Part shown: in pieces, positions 1 through 13,129 of the stretch
Layout: every line of letters starts with the position of its first letter
How positions within the stretch are numbered: the stretch's first letter is position 1
Assembly (NCBI GenBank): GCA_028023455.1
Contig: JAQFVV010012395.1
Location: forward strand, 562,001-626,000
Length of the DNA stretch: 64,000 nucleotides
Direction: 5' to 3'
Source: Epiperipatus broadwayi
Lineage: Eukaryota > Onychophora > Udeonychophora > Euonychophora > Peripatidae
Program-made: the position numbers and the translations under genes
The notes under the pieces: generated by a model
Databases searched by the model: none
The model's input: the letters and a program-made list of their open reading frames with translations, nothing else
Told to the model about the DNA's origin: nothing

Positions 1-567
1 TCACTTTTCCCTCTATTTTATTAATCATTCAAGTTTTTGCTTTATATGTAAATACAAGACTTAGTTAAATCTGACTTTAATGGCCCAAAAGTGATCTTCT
101 ATCTTCATTAAAAGCCAGTGCAATTTTTTAAAAATCACTTTCAGTTGTCAATAATATTGTATATAACTATCACTCTTATTCTTTTATCTTCTCCATCTCT
201 TCATTGTTTTAGTTTTATTTGTAATTATTATTACATTAAACTTTTGTTAAGCTCAGCCTCAAATATCAACAAAAAAATGCCATACCATCAACAAAATTGA
301 TACAATAAACTCTTCTACCCCCAATGTTACCCCATCATTATGAAAATAGTATTTAATTTAATGTCTCATCTGGAATAATAATAAAAAAAACTAATAGGAA
401 TATATAATGCTCCTGTTTAAATTTCTCTCCTTATTGATTTACTTGTAAAAAAAAAAAAACAAAAAAAAAAAAAATCTACTCTTACAAATATCAAAAGATA
501 TTTATAAAATTAAATTTATCAGATATTTTCTGATAAATTTACTCAATTTTTACAATATATGACATAC

Positions 568-776
568 CTTGTCATCACTTATAATCAAAATCTTAACGAG
601 CGCCCGAACTATATCATTAGAACCATAATTTAACATGAGATCTCGATGCTTTTTTAAAGTTGCCATGTTTGCAATGATTGCAATGGCATGAAACTGACTT
701 TCATGATCTTCGGCAGTTAAACAATGACTCAAGATCGAAACGGCATCATTAGCTGCCATTTCATCGCAAGCTGCTT
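568..776 (-). CDS. ARM-repeat protein, last visible exon
   Basis: A 209-bp exon with acceptor tttattttgtttag at 777-790 and donor AAG/GTATGT at 566-570, a strong consensus. It starts with two bases of a split codon and ends in phase 0. The frame reads AACDEMAANDAVSILSHCLT, then a run including QFHAIAIIANMATLKKH and SNDIVRALVKILI. This is about one and a half armadillo repeats (ANDAV turn, then IIANMA helix 3, then SNDIV turn). The gene continues beyond base 1. Together with the upstream exons it gives about 220 residues of ARM array. It may belong to one of the larger ARM or ankyrin-ARM proteins, but no diagnostic domain is in view. Confidence 0.83.
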
Positions 777-2089
777 CTAAACAAAATAAAATTTTAAAAA
801 TGGAATTAAATTGTTTCATTTGATCATTTGTAATTCAGACACAGGCAATAAAATAAAACATGCATTGTATAATTTGTGAAGCTTCTTGACATGCATTAGA
901 AGAAATTATATATCTGAAAAATTTATTAAAAAAAAAAAAAGTTTTATGCAAGAAAAAAGTATACTTTGTTAAATGAAAAATATATATATTAAAAATTATT
1001 ATTAGATAATATCAAGCTGATGTTGATTCCCATCAAACCTATGACTGACATATCTTCAAAATGAACAATCTGTTTGGTTTTTCAGGCTCATTACTAACCT
1101 ATTCATTCTTACATATCCATATCAATATGATTTTGATCATATAAGAAAATTTTAGTCTGATCTTTAGTTCAAGCAAAAAATTCATCTGATAGAATACGTT
1201 TTTGCTGCTCTATTCTGAAAAACCTTCAAAAGCATTAATAGTTTTTTATTTCATATATATTCAGTTTTCACATCTATAGACAATGACAGCAAATGACATA
1301 CTTTACAATTCTGATCTTTAAAGATAGATTCTTATCTCTAAAGATATTCTTCAAGCTTTTTATTGCTGACCTTCCCCGAATAGTGGATCTCTCCACTTGT
1401 GGATTTTTTTTTGTTGTTAGTGAGTGTTCCAAGAAAAGACAAAAATTTAATTATCCCTCCTCCTTCCTAAAAAATATTACCTTTATCAAGATTCTTTTTA
1501 AGAATCAAAGTTGGTGGGAGAGAGGGCATGATCTTATATTTTAAAATCTTACATTATATTTTAAAATTAAGTTTTTTAAAAAAAATATTATCAAACACCC
1601 AGAAATAATTCAAATAATTGAAATACAAATGCAAAAGTTAAATTTCAGTAAGAGACTATCTTTAACAAAATAAAAAATTCAAAAAATTACTTTGAAGATA
1701 GATCTATATTAACAAAACATCACCATAATATCACAAAGAAGATCAATTATTAAAATAGCAATGTGACCCTAAGAAAACTTTTAAAACACAAGATTATAAT
1801 AATAAAAGGCAAAAACCATATGAAAAAATTAAGATCAAAAATAAACATTTTTATAAAAGTAATGCACTTGAATATACTTATTTCAGAAATGTGTCTAACA
1901 AGAGTAATAACTAACTAATTAGTTGCTTAGGAAAAAAGGGAGTTGTGTAATGTTCAAATAAAAGATAAATTTTTAAATTATATAGCATACAATCAAGTAT
2001 CAAGAGTTTCAATAGCCTCCAGCCTTACTTGTGTTGATCTTGAAATACAAATATTACTCCAAAAGCATCACAAGTACTTCCCAATTCTG
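777..2089. other. AT-rich intronic sequence, no feature
   Basis: Intron of the ARM gene. It holds poly-A/T runs and scattered short open frames, none with splice sites or protein motifs that I can support. Confidence 0.5.
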
Positions 2090-3300
2090 AAAAAAGTAAT
2101 ACAACATATTTTAGCAAACTTTCACTTCTCTATGATCAACCTAAAATCCACAAGAAATATGTACCATTAAAACCTATAATATTAATTCTTGATATTCACC
2201 AAGTCAATTTTTTTACAAGATTTCTTTTCAATATTCTTAATTCTTTTGATAAATAAAATATTTTGCTAGAAATTCTAAGTATTTTGTGAAATTAATCAAA
2301 AAGGACATTTTAGTAAACTTTGATAAGGAAAGTTTATTCACAAATGTAGTCAGTGATGAAGCATTTCATACTGTAAAAAAAAAAAGAGATTAAATAAGGA
2401 TATAAATCAGATCAAATCTTCCTATTGTTAGTATATTGAAACTTGTAACATTACACACAACAACATGCCTTCATTACAACACAGAATTCTTCCAATAATA
2501 ACTAGGTATCTTATGAGTTTATCACTATTACCATTCATTAGAAATATTTACAAAGAAGAGTTTAAAATTACTCGGTCTCTACCAAAAGTTTCATTGTATG
2601 GCTATTATGGTGAAGCATTAATATAAACACTTTGACATAACAATAACATATCTACTTCAATTAAATTCAAAATAAAATTACAATAAGAACAAAAATTGGC
2701 ATTCTTATAATCCTTGTGATAATAATCTTTCATAACAAAGTCAAAACTATAGTTAACAGAAAACTTCATACTAGAGAAAAAGACTTGCTCTATATATTCA
2801 ATTATTAAACAAATATAAAAAATGATATTATGCTATTATTATGGAATAGATTAAAAGAAGTTTTCTAAGTAGCCAATGATTTAAAAAAAAAACCATTAAA
2901 CAAACTTTAATGAAAAACGATAATCTATCATTAAAAAAACTTTTAAATAAACAACAAAAAGAAATACAAAAAACAACAACATATATATTAGAAATGATGG
3001 ACAAATATCTGCAATCAATATAATATCAGACAAGCTTTCTAAAGTCATAATATATTGTGGGGAATCCTAGCCTCTACAAAATCTAAACTTGAAATGCTGA
3101 AAAACAAAATACCAGTTGATTGTGGAAGAATATATATTGGTGAAATTAATAAGAAAAGAAGATGCTTCTAAATTTGCAAACCATGCATGTACCAAAATAT
3201 ATATTTTGTAGAAAAAATATTATGTTGGACACAGGGGAAAAGTGAAAAAAGAAAATTGAAAGTAATGGCTCACATGACAATGGCAAATAATTCTACAAGT
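2090..3300 (+). pseudogene. Decayed Penelope-like element (reverse transcriptase and GIY-YIG remnant)
   Basis: Frameshifted protein remnants in the order expected for a Penelope-like retroelement. Around 2270-2375 one frame reads VKLIKKDILVNFDKESLFTN, matching the palm motif A region of this RT class (consensus DILVSFDVVSLFTNVP). Remnants of the following palm segment run to about 2640. Near 3110-3160 a frame reads PVDCGRIYIGEINKK, resembling the start of a GIY-YIG endonuclease (the usual CG-x-YIGET). Stops and shifts interrupt every frame, so this is inactive. The upstream limit is arbitrary. It lies in the ARM gene intron on the opposite strand. Confidence 0.5.
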
Positions 3301-4251
3301 CAACTTGTGCAATACTCCATAATGGTTTAGAAAATATTCATTAATATTGGGATTAAAAGGAAAACATAGAGAAATGACAAAGCTCATCAAAGATGATTAT
3401 TTAAAATTTCTATAAACTGTTATTTTTGACAGAATAGATTAGCTATCATAGTTCATTTCCATGCTAGCTGTCACAGGTCAGACCAATTACATCTGAAGAA
3501 AAGAGACTACTACTACTACACACATTGGGTTGTATACTAATTTGTGTATTTATTATTGATTGAATGTTGCTGTTTTTTTTAAAAAAAGGGTATTTGATAA
3601 AATGAAAATATACACGGAAAAGGTAATTTTTTAATAGTATTTAGCTTTATTACTGCCTAGCAAGCTTTCAATATATTTTTACTATATCATATTCGTGGCA
3701 TATAGTGGTGTGATTAAATGGTTCTTTATATTAAGGTTTAATTAACTGTTCATGCATTCAATTTTAATTTAAAATTTAAATAGCTCATTTCTTTGAAGTA
3801 GGTACATTTGTTTCTTTTTTTTACCAGATATTACGTTGGCTCAGAAAAGAAAATTAGTAACAATTGAATTAAAAATATATATTAACATTTTCCTAAAAAT
3901 ATTTAACAATTTTAACTAGATGATGTAGTCTAACATAATACTACAAATAAAATGACATCATAATTAACTTTCAAGCAATGATTAACAATAATCATAATTC
4001 ATTTTAATATTGTGATACTTCAAATACAATATATCCTTTTTCTATGTGCACTTGTCTAGTGAAATTTATTATTTTTATTCCTTACATTTCAACATACTAA
4101 TACACAGATATTTCAGAATATTTAATATCCATATGTTTTATGTAGATAGAACAATAGTCATCATATCCACAGCATTTGATTCCAAACCTTGGTATGGCTA
4201 TCAAAAGTTACAGATAGCAAAGAATCACATATATGTATTTTTAATCCACAC
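3301..4251. other. AT-rich intronic sequence
   Basis: No gene seen. An open frame at 4046-4405 runs into the neighbouring LTR and shows no recognisable protein. Confidence 0.45.
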
Positions 4252-5776
4252 TGTAACAAAACATTTTGTTACGCTCTTAAATTTCATGAGATTGCAACAT
4301 ACGGTGGCCATTCGAGGGTGCCACCAAGCATTTCTGCCTAGACCGTATTATAAAATTTCTATAATAATAGTTAATTTATTTACGAACGGCAATCACCAAA
4401 TGTAAATCTCAAAATAATTTTCTTTTAATGGACCAAAAGATTATAAAATGAATTATAAGAATTAATTATAATAAACAAAAAAAAAAACAAATCGACAATA
4501 CACTATTTTGAAATATTTATTATACCTTTATTCTATTTGTTGGTTATTCCCTTCCCTCGTATTTGTCAAATCAAACCCTCCCGATCCTTTTTTTTTCTAA
4601 TCAAGAATTAACATGTATTGTTCTCGAAGGAACATGCGCCGTCACTTTACCAATTATACAATATTTCATCAAATATCATGGTATATAACTATGAGTGAAC
4701 TCAAGGATGACTTACTATAAGAGTGTGTTTGTTAAAAACAAACGCACTCAAACCTCCTCTTTCTAATGTTAAATCTTTTTATCTTAAATTTTTACTTGTC
4801 CTTAGATCGAGTATACAATTTTTCTTATTCCTATCTATACATTATAAGAACAACAATCATAGAAACTAAAGGTAAGTTTAATTAATAGAACATAACCAAA
4901 AAAAATTAAATAATAAAAAAAAAAATAAGATCTACTTAAAGACTACATATCCCTCCCTTTCTACTGCTGAAACTTTTGAGATATTTGAAGTGAAGGCTTT
5001 TCTTTCTTTTTTAAATTCTATTATGCAAATGTCTCTTGAAATTATAACAAAAAAAAAAGTATATTTACCCTGATCGATCAGTGTAGATCCTGTGTGGGTG
5101 GAATATTTCACCTTATATTCTTCGTGGTTTGTCCGGGTCTTCTTCCAGTCCATTCTCCTCGGCTAGCTCTCTATGTCCGGCATTTACAAGGCAGTTCCAG
5201 GTGGTAATAGGAAGAGATTCCCAGAAGGGAAAGTTCTGTTAGATCTAGCCGCTCAACATTTTCTTCTTGCGCTTTGCAGATTTTTAATATTGAAAAATCT
5301 GAGCCGAATTGAAACTTATAGATTAGATATTGACCTCGGCAGAAATCCAATTAATTTAAACAAAAGGAAAGTCCGTAATTTATAGTTTTTTTTTAAAAGT
5401 CTCAGTTCACACCTTTAATGTTCTCTTCTTTTATTTCATATTTTATTTTAAAATCCCAAAGAAACATTCCAATTGATCAGCGTAATAGATAGCATAAAAT
5501 ACCTTCACTATCAAAGCCCCAACAATAGAACTAATTGCTTTCTTTTCCCTTCTATCTTTAAGAATTTTTTTAAAAACTAAACAAAAGACAAACTTTTATC
5601 AAACACATGCAAGATCTTAATCTAATTTATTTTAACTTCTCAAAAACTCCATTTTAAAATTAAGTGTTATTTTTTTTTTTTCAAAATTATGTATTATAAA
5701 ACGATATTTATATTTTAACAAAATATGTGTGTGTATATATATATGTGAGTATGAGCCGACATAAAATACCAGCTCA
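4252..5776 (-). repeat. 3' LTR of gag-only element
   Basis: Highly similar to 6934-8434. Differences are scattered substitutions and small indels, for example a GT-repeat near 5726 that is shorter in the other copy. Both LTRs contain the same open frame near 5173 and 7849 (MSGIYKAVPGG...), which I regard as LTR sequence rather than a gene. Confidence 0.85.
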
Positions 5777-5846
5777 TTGCACCCTTTTCCCAAAAACAAA
5801 AAAATAAAAATAAAAACTTTTAATCACGCCATGAAGTCTTTTCCCA

Positions 5847-6755
5847 TTATTTCTTAGGATTATAGTTACTCTTCCCCGCAAGTTCATTACAATTTCCCCA
5901 CCTAACTTTAGAATCTTCCCCTTCTTCCGGCTCACTATACTCCATATCGCCTAATATCTCTAGTGCTTCCTCTATTGACTAACGTCAGTTTTCAGCCAAC
6001 CTACGCTGAACCCCCACCGGAAGATTATATCTTATAGTCCTTACAATCTGGAATTGATCCATCGGGTAAGCCTCCAGCGCTCTAAGTTTCGCTGCCTGTC
6101 GTTGAAAAAACTGACTATAGGTTTCATTTCTATCCGCTCTATATTTTTCCCGTGATGTTTTCCTACGTATAGCCTCTTGTTTTTCCATGTTCCAGAAACC
6201 TCTCAGAATCATCGTTTTGTATTCTTGGAATGTTTGAGGGTTATGGTTCACCGCCTTCCACCATTCTTGAGCAGGGCCACTTAAATGGCTCGTCGCTATA
6301 ATGACCTTCTCCTTTTCATTCGACTTATGGAAATAAAAAAAATCATTTAAGCTATCCAAATAATTGAGTTTTCTTCCCCATCGCCTTTAAATACTCTTAT
6401 TTGGATAAATTTTGCTAATGCTGGCCTTTCAGATTTAGCTTCTTTCTCTACTTCATTAAGTGTCCCTTCACTTTCTATCTTTTCTTCCGTAACCTTATTA
6501 ACTTCGTAACCTGCACTTACAATATCCCCTTCATCTTTTTTCTCGCCATTTCTCTTTTGTTCATTCTTTTTTAATTCATTTACGTCTTTTGTAAGGTCTT
6601 GAATCATTACTTTCATTTCTTTAATTTCTTCCCTATCTTTGATTACTATTTCTTTTAGCTCAGCGATAGCTTTTAGTATTTCTTCCGAACTGATAATGCT
6701 CGGGGTTTTTAAATGTCACCACTGGGCTTTCTATGGTACTTTCGTCTTCGCTCAT
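5847..6755 (-). pseudogene. Gypsy-type gag, frameshifted
   Basis: Minus-strand gag of the surrounding LTR element. A plausible start is ATG at 6755 (MSEDESTIESPVV). A frameshift near 6690 leads into a Lys/Glu-rich coiled-coil segment (EELKEIVIKD-like, 6347-6690). A second shift near 6355 leads into a Retrotrans_gag domain at 5985-6359, with LSGPAQEWWKAVNHNPQTF, the Trp-Trp and a downstream FFQRQAAKLRALEAYPMD. A third shift near 5985 leads to an acidic tail ending at a stop near 5847. No CCHC zinc knuckle is seen. The fold matches Gypsy/Ty3 capsid proteins by pattern. Three shifts make it non-functional as read. Confidence 0.75.
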
Positions 6756-6933
6756 TCTATTTCTTTTTTTCTTTGTTTCAAATTAAAACTCTCCCCACTG
6801 GGATCCTCCCCCCTGCTTTAACCACCCGAACCTGCCTTACCCCACTTTTACCCTAATCTCAAGCCGTTTATTTAGTTATCGAGCCCTACACGTTGAGACG
6901 CCATTTTCTTAACTTTTACCCGCTGCTACCCTC

Positions 6934-8434
6934 TGTAACAAAACATTTTGTTACACTCTTAAATTTCACAAGATTGCAACATACGGTGGCCGTTCAAGGA
7001 CGCCACCAAGCATTTCTGCCTAGACCGTATTATAAAATTTCTATAATAACGGTTAATTTATTTACGAACGGCAATCACCAAATGTAAATCTCAAAATAAT
7101 TTTCTTTTAATGGACCAAAAGATTATAAAATGAATTATAAGAATTAATTATAATAAACAAAAAAAAAAAACAAATCGACACTTCACTATTGTTGAAATAT
7201 TTATTATACCTTTATTCTATTTGTTGGTTATTCCCTTCCCTCGTATTTGTCAAATCAAACCCTCCCAATCCTTTTTCTTTCTAATCAAGAATTAACATGT
7301 ATCGTTCTCGAAGGAACATGCGCCATCACTTTACCAATTATACAATATTTCATCAAATATCATGGTATATAACTATGAGTGAACTCAAGGGCGACTTACT
7401 ATAAGAGTGTTTGTTAAAAACAAACACACTCAAACCTCCTCTTTCTAATGTTAAATCTTATCTTAAATTTTTACTTGTCCTTAGATCGAATATACGATTT
7501 TTCTTATTCCTATCTATATATTATAAGAACAACAATCATAGAAACTAAAGGTAAGTTTAATTAATAGAACGTAACCAAAAAAAATTAAATAATAAAAAAA
7601 AACAAGATCTACTTAAAGACTACATATCCCTCCCTTTCTATTGCTGAAACTTTGAGATATTTGAAGTGAAGGCTTTTCTTTCTTTTTAAAATTCTATTAC
7701 GCAAATGTCTCTTGAAATTATAACAAAAAAAAAAGTCTATTTACCCTGATCGATCAGTGTAGATCCTGTGTGGGTGGAATATTTCACCTTATATTCTTCG
7801 TGGTTTGTCCGTGTCTTCTTCCAGTCCATTCTCCTCGGCTAGCTCTCTATGTCCGGCATTTACAAGGCAGTTCCAGGTGGTAATAGGAAGAGGTTCCCAG
7901 AAGGAAAAGTTCTGTTATATCTAGCCACTCAACATTTTCTCCTTGCGCTTTGCAGATTTTTAATATTGAAAAATCTGAGCCGAATTGAAACTTATAGATT
8001 AGATATTGACCTCGGCAGAAATCCAATTAATTTAAACTAAAGGAAAGTCCGTAATTTATAGTTTTTTTTTTAAAAGTCTCAGTTCACACCTTTAATGTTC
8101 TCTTCTTTTATTTCATATTTTATTTTAAAATCCCAAAGAAATATTCCAATTGATCAGCGTAATAGATAGCATAAAATACCTTCACTATCAAGCCCCAACA
8201 ATAGAACTAATTGCTTTCTTTTCCCTTCTATCTTTAAGAATTTTTTTAAAAACTAAACAAAAGACAAACTTTTATCAAAAACATGCAAGATCTTGATCTA
8301 ATTTATTTTAACTTCTCAAAAACTCCATTTTAAAATTAAGTGTTAATTTTTTTTTTCAAAATTATGTATTATAAAATATTTATATTTTAACAAAATATAT
8401 ATGTGAGTATGAGCTGACATAAAATACTAGCTCA
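6934..8434 (-). repeat. 5' LTR of gag-only element
   Basis: Partner of 4252-5776. Just inside it on the minus strand the sequence reads agagggtagcagcgggt, the place for a primer binding site. I could not match it to a named tRNA. Confidence 0.82.
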
Positions 8435-9257
8435 ACACACATATATAGTAGACTTTTTAAACATATATATATATATATATTGTATGTAGACACAACTATA
8501 ATACAATTTTATTTTAAAAATGCATTTTAAAACAAAAAATAGATAACTTGTATTAATTATTGATAGTTATTGCCAATGTAATTAATACAATATCATTTAA
8601 TTTTTTTTTTTTTTAAATCACATTTTTTATTCTATATTTTTAAAAGAGAATAAAAAAATATAAGTAGTTAAAATTCTCTTTATCGTTTCTATTAATAAAA
8701 TGAAAGAATATCCGCTTATTTTCTTTTGAATGGTTCCTAACCTTTTTTCATTCTAGAACACATTCTAAAATACTGATAAAGCAGTGAGCACATCTTTTTT
8801 CAAAGCAAATTTATAGTATTTATATAAACATTGTTAATAATATACAAGCAAGAGGAATTAATTTTTTTTTTCTTTTTCCATAACAGTGATAAAGTTAGTT
8901 TTTAGTTTCTAAATTAAACCAATGATTAGATTCAAAAAAAGTCTTCTGGTGCTGCTGGCAACATAAAATTTAAAGATGTATTAAAATTTTTGGTTATGAT
9001 TATGATTTTTTGGTTTAGAAAGAAATTTTTTTATTTTTTTTGAGATTTAATAATGCACTATTGTTTTTTATATTATAAATTTAAGCAAAATAATTGCTGA
9101 TTTTTAAGGTTTTCTTTTGCATAGGTACTATTAAAATAAAAAGATAGTTTGTTTCCAAAAAAAGTACTTTTAATTTTGTTTAATTTATAAATTTAACCGA
9201 AAATGTTATAAAAAAAATTATTAAATGTAATAACAAAAATAATATTCTCAACATTAA
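8435..9257. other. AT-rich spacer
   Basis: TA microsatellite near 8462-8480 falls in the flank of the LTR element. Otherwise this is poly-A/T and no gene is seen. Confidence 0.45.
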
Positions 9258-10943
9258 TTGTCAATATGATCTTTGGCATTTAATTTCATTGGTCAGGACT
9301 TCATAATAAGGACCGTATGATGATATTCCTGTCCATAAACGATCATCAAAATGCTCATCAGTGAGTTGAGATCTGTATTTTGATTTTATAATATTCATAG
9401 TTGAAAACAAGGATTCACACAGGTATGTGAAACCGAAAAATGATTTTATCTTGTATGCTGCTCTTTTTAAGAATGGAAACTTTTCTCTGTCAACTAGAGC
9501 CCAGAAGTTCTCATCTGATATATAAGATTTTAGCATAATACCATTCTGAAGATAAAATTTCTAGCTCCAATTCTTCTGGTCTTACTTGAACAACTTCTGC
9601 AATGTGTGCAGCGATTTCTATTATATTTATTTGACAAATAAAAGGATTGATTAAAAAAAAAGATATGCACGGGCTTGATGACAGTAAACTGCTGAAATCT
9701 CTTCTCAAATTGCTCCTGAAGCAATTAAAGGTGTTTAATATAGGATGGCAAATTAAATTCCCTGTCAGCTATCATTTTTTCATTATTTGAAAAATGCACG
9801 AGAGACCATCTGTAAATGTGATGTCCACAAAGCCACTTTTGCTTTAAATAAATTTTGAGACCCTGTCATTTTAGCTATATGTTTGTCACTTCCCTGCAGA
9901 TCTAGATTTAAGAAATTCAATTTTCATTATGTTAGTAAGAAAGCCCAAATCAACCAGCCAACAAAAATCTGTTACTTCATTGAATTTTTCATTTTTTGTG
10001 ATCAAATTTTTTTTTAATTTCATCTATCAAACTTACAAACTTTGTAAGAAACTTTAATTTTATTGAGTCAATGTACTTCAATATGCATGATGAAATCACG
10101 TTCTTTATCTTCACTATTTGATAATAGGATTTATTTACTAAGGAAATAAACCTAAAGCTTGTGCGGTTAAAAATGCGAAGGTAGGGTTTAGTATTTTTGT
10201 AAATACCATGGATAACACGTTGGTAGAACATAAAATTTAAAATGATTCATCTGTTTTACAAATAGCCATAAATCCACTGGGATTATCAATCATTGCTGGT
10301 GTTCCATCAGTGGTTATAGCAGACAGCTTATATAAAGGCATATTTATCGATTGGGAGTATGTTGCAAATGTATTATAAATAAGCTCACCTGTTGTTTGTC
10401 TTTTCATTGGCAATATTTTGAAATCTTCTTTCATAGTGAAATTACTAAATACCATTCTCACCATTACTACTAACTGTGCTGCATCTGGTATATCTGTTGA
10501 TTTGTCAAATTGTAGTAAAAACCATTCACATATTTTTATAACTCACTCTTAATCTGAGTTTGAAAGTCTACTGAAATTGCATGTATTCTTCTTGTAACTG
10601 TGTTATTTGACAACTGTAAGTCTTGTACTGCTAATATAATCTCATATTTATTAGAAAATCTCTCAAATAAACAATCAGCATCAGTCAAATATGCTTCTTT
10701 TAACAAAACTCACTATCCTGGAATGGCTTTTTTCTTTGCTGGCATATGACAAATTATCAGAGAAGCAATTGATAGCATTTTTAGGTTTTTTTCACTTGAC
10801 TAGTGAATACTGACTATTGAGCAAATAAGTTTGACTTTAACAGTTATTTTTTTCTTCCTTACTTCAGATTTCAGAGGATAATGTGTTTTAATTTTTGCAT
10901 GAATAGTCTGGAAATGACGTTCAACATTATATTTTTCTGACAT
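9258..10943 (-). pseudogene. hAT-superfamily transposase remnant (GTF2IRD2/ZBED5-like)
   Basis: A decayed transposase readable across about 1.7 kb of the minus strand. The N-terminal part starts near ATG 10943 (MSEKYNVERHFQTIHAKI), typical of this lineage's zinc-finger-linked start. A middle part at 10237-10464 reads LYKLSAITTDGTPAMIDNPS, the conserved TTDGxPAM motif of the RNase H-like core. The C-terminal part at 9261-9536 reads FPFLKRAAYKIKSFFGFTYL and then CESLFSTMNIIKSKYRSQLT. That is the hAT dimerisation segment (YLCES-FS-MN-IKS-YRS-LTDEH). Many stops and shifts break it. I did not find terminal inverted repeats. This transposase lineage is shared with domesticated vertebrate GTF2IRD2 and ZBED5. 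Confidence 0.8.
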
Positions 10944-11910
10944 TGCAATGCGAGTCACTGTTAAAATAATAAATTCACTGGGTTTTACATGATCCAGTCA
11001 TTTTAGGTTAAAAACAAAAATACATATATATTTAAATATTTAAAAAAAAAGTCTATTTTACACTGTACATAGAAGCAAAGCAACTATGGCAGAACAGAAT
11101 GAGAGTTATATCATTGGCACAACTCGTAGCGGATGGAGATAGCACTGCATCTGTTACACAAGTAATAGTTATTTTGTTTTTCATATTATGTTATTAATTA
11201 CCAACTGCTCATTTGTACAGCATTGCTGTTAGCTTTAAAAAGCATTACATCTGCATTAATGATAGTGGTGATGCCCTCCGTTTTTTATTGTTTGCGTTGT
11301 TATCAGCTAGGCTTCTGAGAATGAAATTTAAATAAAATATTTTTTATGGTTCTGAAATAGTGGTGGGCAAACATAAATCAACCCATTAGCACATTTGTGC
11401 CTGGAGGCACAGGATTGGAAACCCGATCTAAAGTATGTATGACATTATTTAATTAGCAAAGTTTGAATTGAGTTTTGATAATAAAAACATATAGGACAGG
11501 TTTTAAAGGAATTTCTTTCATTAGCTGTGATTTGTAGTTAGTGATGTTGGGGCTTCAATAGCTAGATGGGTTTTTTTCCTGGGACTAGTCATCTGAGTCT
11601 ATATTATTGTAATTCATAATTGAGAATCTGGCTACAATAGAACATTTTGCATCTTGGTTGGATGATGAATTAATGAATGAATGCATTGTAATATATGTAT
11701 AATATTAAAAAATTTAACTGATTGAAATATTCTATAAATATATTGAGAACAAAGATCTCTCCAGCTACCATATATAAATTATTTCAACATTATTTTTATA
11801 TGATAGTTCTTTACATTCAATACCTTTATATATATAATAGTTGCAATTACATTAAAAAATCAAATTGACCATTTTCTTTATTTTGCTGTAATATCTTATA
11901 TAAATGCAAT
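10944..11910. other. AT-rich intronic sequence
   Basis: A moderately mixed-composition stretch at about 11080-11420 (tggcagaacagaatgagag...) looks repeat-derived. No coding or RNA feature is recognised. Confidence 0.4.
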
Positions 11911-12205
11911 ATATCTACTCTATTTTGAACACTTTTTAGCAAAAACTTTTTATTGTAGGTATATGCAGACACAATCTTACATTTTGACTGCCCTGCAGTC
12001 TTTTTCAGAGCTATGACATAATGAATAAAATAAAATAAAGTACATAACTATATAAATTATTTATATAATTATGTACTTTATTTTATTTTGTTCATTATGT
12101 CTAGCTTCGAAAAAGACCACAGGACAGACGAAACGTAAGATTGTGTCTGCATATATCTACAATAAAAGGTTTTTGCTAAAAAGTGTTTAAAGTAAATATA
12201 GTACA
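11911..12205. repeat. 295-bp near-perfect palindrome, Penelope-terminus-like
   Basis: Two arms of about 145 bp meet at about 12056 with essentially no spacer. The left arm has tttttagcaaaaactttt and acacaatcttacattttg. The right arm has the reverse complements, aggtttttgctaaaaag and cgtaagattgtgtctgc. Each arm carries a degraded segment (CTGAAAAAGACTGC..., TTCGAAAAAGACCAC...GACGAAACG) like the termini of Penelope-type elements, where a hammerhead would sit. Both cores are damaged. Head-to-head terminal fragments of this kind are common for that class. Confidence 0.65.
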
Positions 12206-13129
12206 TTAAAAAATATGATCTATTTTAATAAAATTCTGAATTTTTTTTGGTTTATCACAAATTAGTAGATAAAATATTTCCTCTTTTCCCAGTTACAATC
12301 ATGATTTAGATTAACTGTTTTATTCCATCTGTGTACACACAAAGATACTTATAATTCTTTAATTATTTCAAATCAATATAAAACTGGTTAGATATTAGCA
12401 GAATTATTATTAAAAAAAATTATTTCACCAGCAAAGCACTAAAAAAATGTTAAAATAATCTTAATAATTCTTTTCATCCCAGGATTTGAAAAAAATTAGA
12501 ACAAACTGCAACAATTTCTAATTTACTTTATACATTGACAATATTAATTCATCTTAAACATGGTAATGCTATTCAAAAAATACAAAATATAATTGTGTGA
12601 ATTCATTAAAATACATTCTTAAATATAAACACAATTTTCATTTTATAGTTTTTCTAAGAAGTTTAAAAGAATTTAAGAAGACAGTATAATTGTTTCATCA
12701 CATCATAATATATCAAATAAATCCAATTATAATACTTACTTTAATTGTATGGATATTTATGATCCAATCATAGGTAAATTTAAAAAAAAAATTGAAATAC
12801 TGTATTACAAGTTATTACAAACTTTTTTTTATTTTAATAATTTGAAGGACTTATAAAGATTTATGGACATAGTTTCAAATATTTATATGCTAAAATAAAG
12901 CGTGTTAAGAGATGGCATGCAATAGCAAACTACCACAGGCAATGAACAAATTTTTATGGATAAAGTACCCTGCTGCTTAATAATTTCATTCCAACTGATT
13001 TCAGAGATCTTCTATATATACTCATTATTAATTTACATAATATAAAATAAATTTTAATATAGGTCTCTCTCTCTATATATAACATATATAAATAAAATGT
13101 CTGGTCATTAAAAAACTATTGTAATATTT
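12206..13129. other. AT-rich intronic sequence
   Basis: No gene or structured repeat recognised. Includes a CT/TA-rich run near 13063-13080. Confidence 0.4.

Larger units (their letters stand above)
4252..8434 (-). mobile_element. Gag-only LTR retrotransposon, complete with target duplication
   Basis: Two direct repeats of about 1.5 kb (4252-5776 and 6934-8434) flank a 1157-bp interior. On the plus strand each begins TGTAACAAAACATTTTG and ends in AGCTCA, so on the minus strand the LTR runs TGAGCT to TTACA with TG...CA ends. ACAC precedes 4252 and ACAC follows 8434, a 4-bp target duplication. The interior encodes only a broken gag on the minus strand, so the 5' LTR is 6934-8434. A purine-rich stretch (tgggaaaagggtgcaa, minus) lies next to the 3' LTR at about 5777-5795. 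No protease, RT or integrase is present, so it must have moved with help from a related element. Confidence 0.85.

Noticed and set aside
5173-5385. 70-codon frame repeated at 7849 (MSGIYKAVPGG...)
   Set aside because: It lies wholly in the two LTRs and the second copy stops earlier. No protein family was recognised; it is repeat sequence, not a gene.
11985-12140. Hammerhead-like cores in both palindrome arms
   Set aside because: One arm lacks GAAA (AAAA) and the other lacks CTGANGA (TTCGAAA); no helix I pairing was found.
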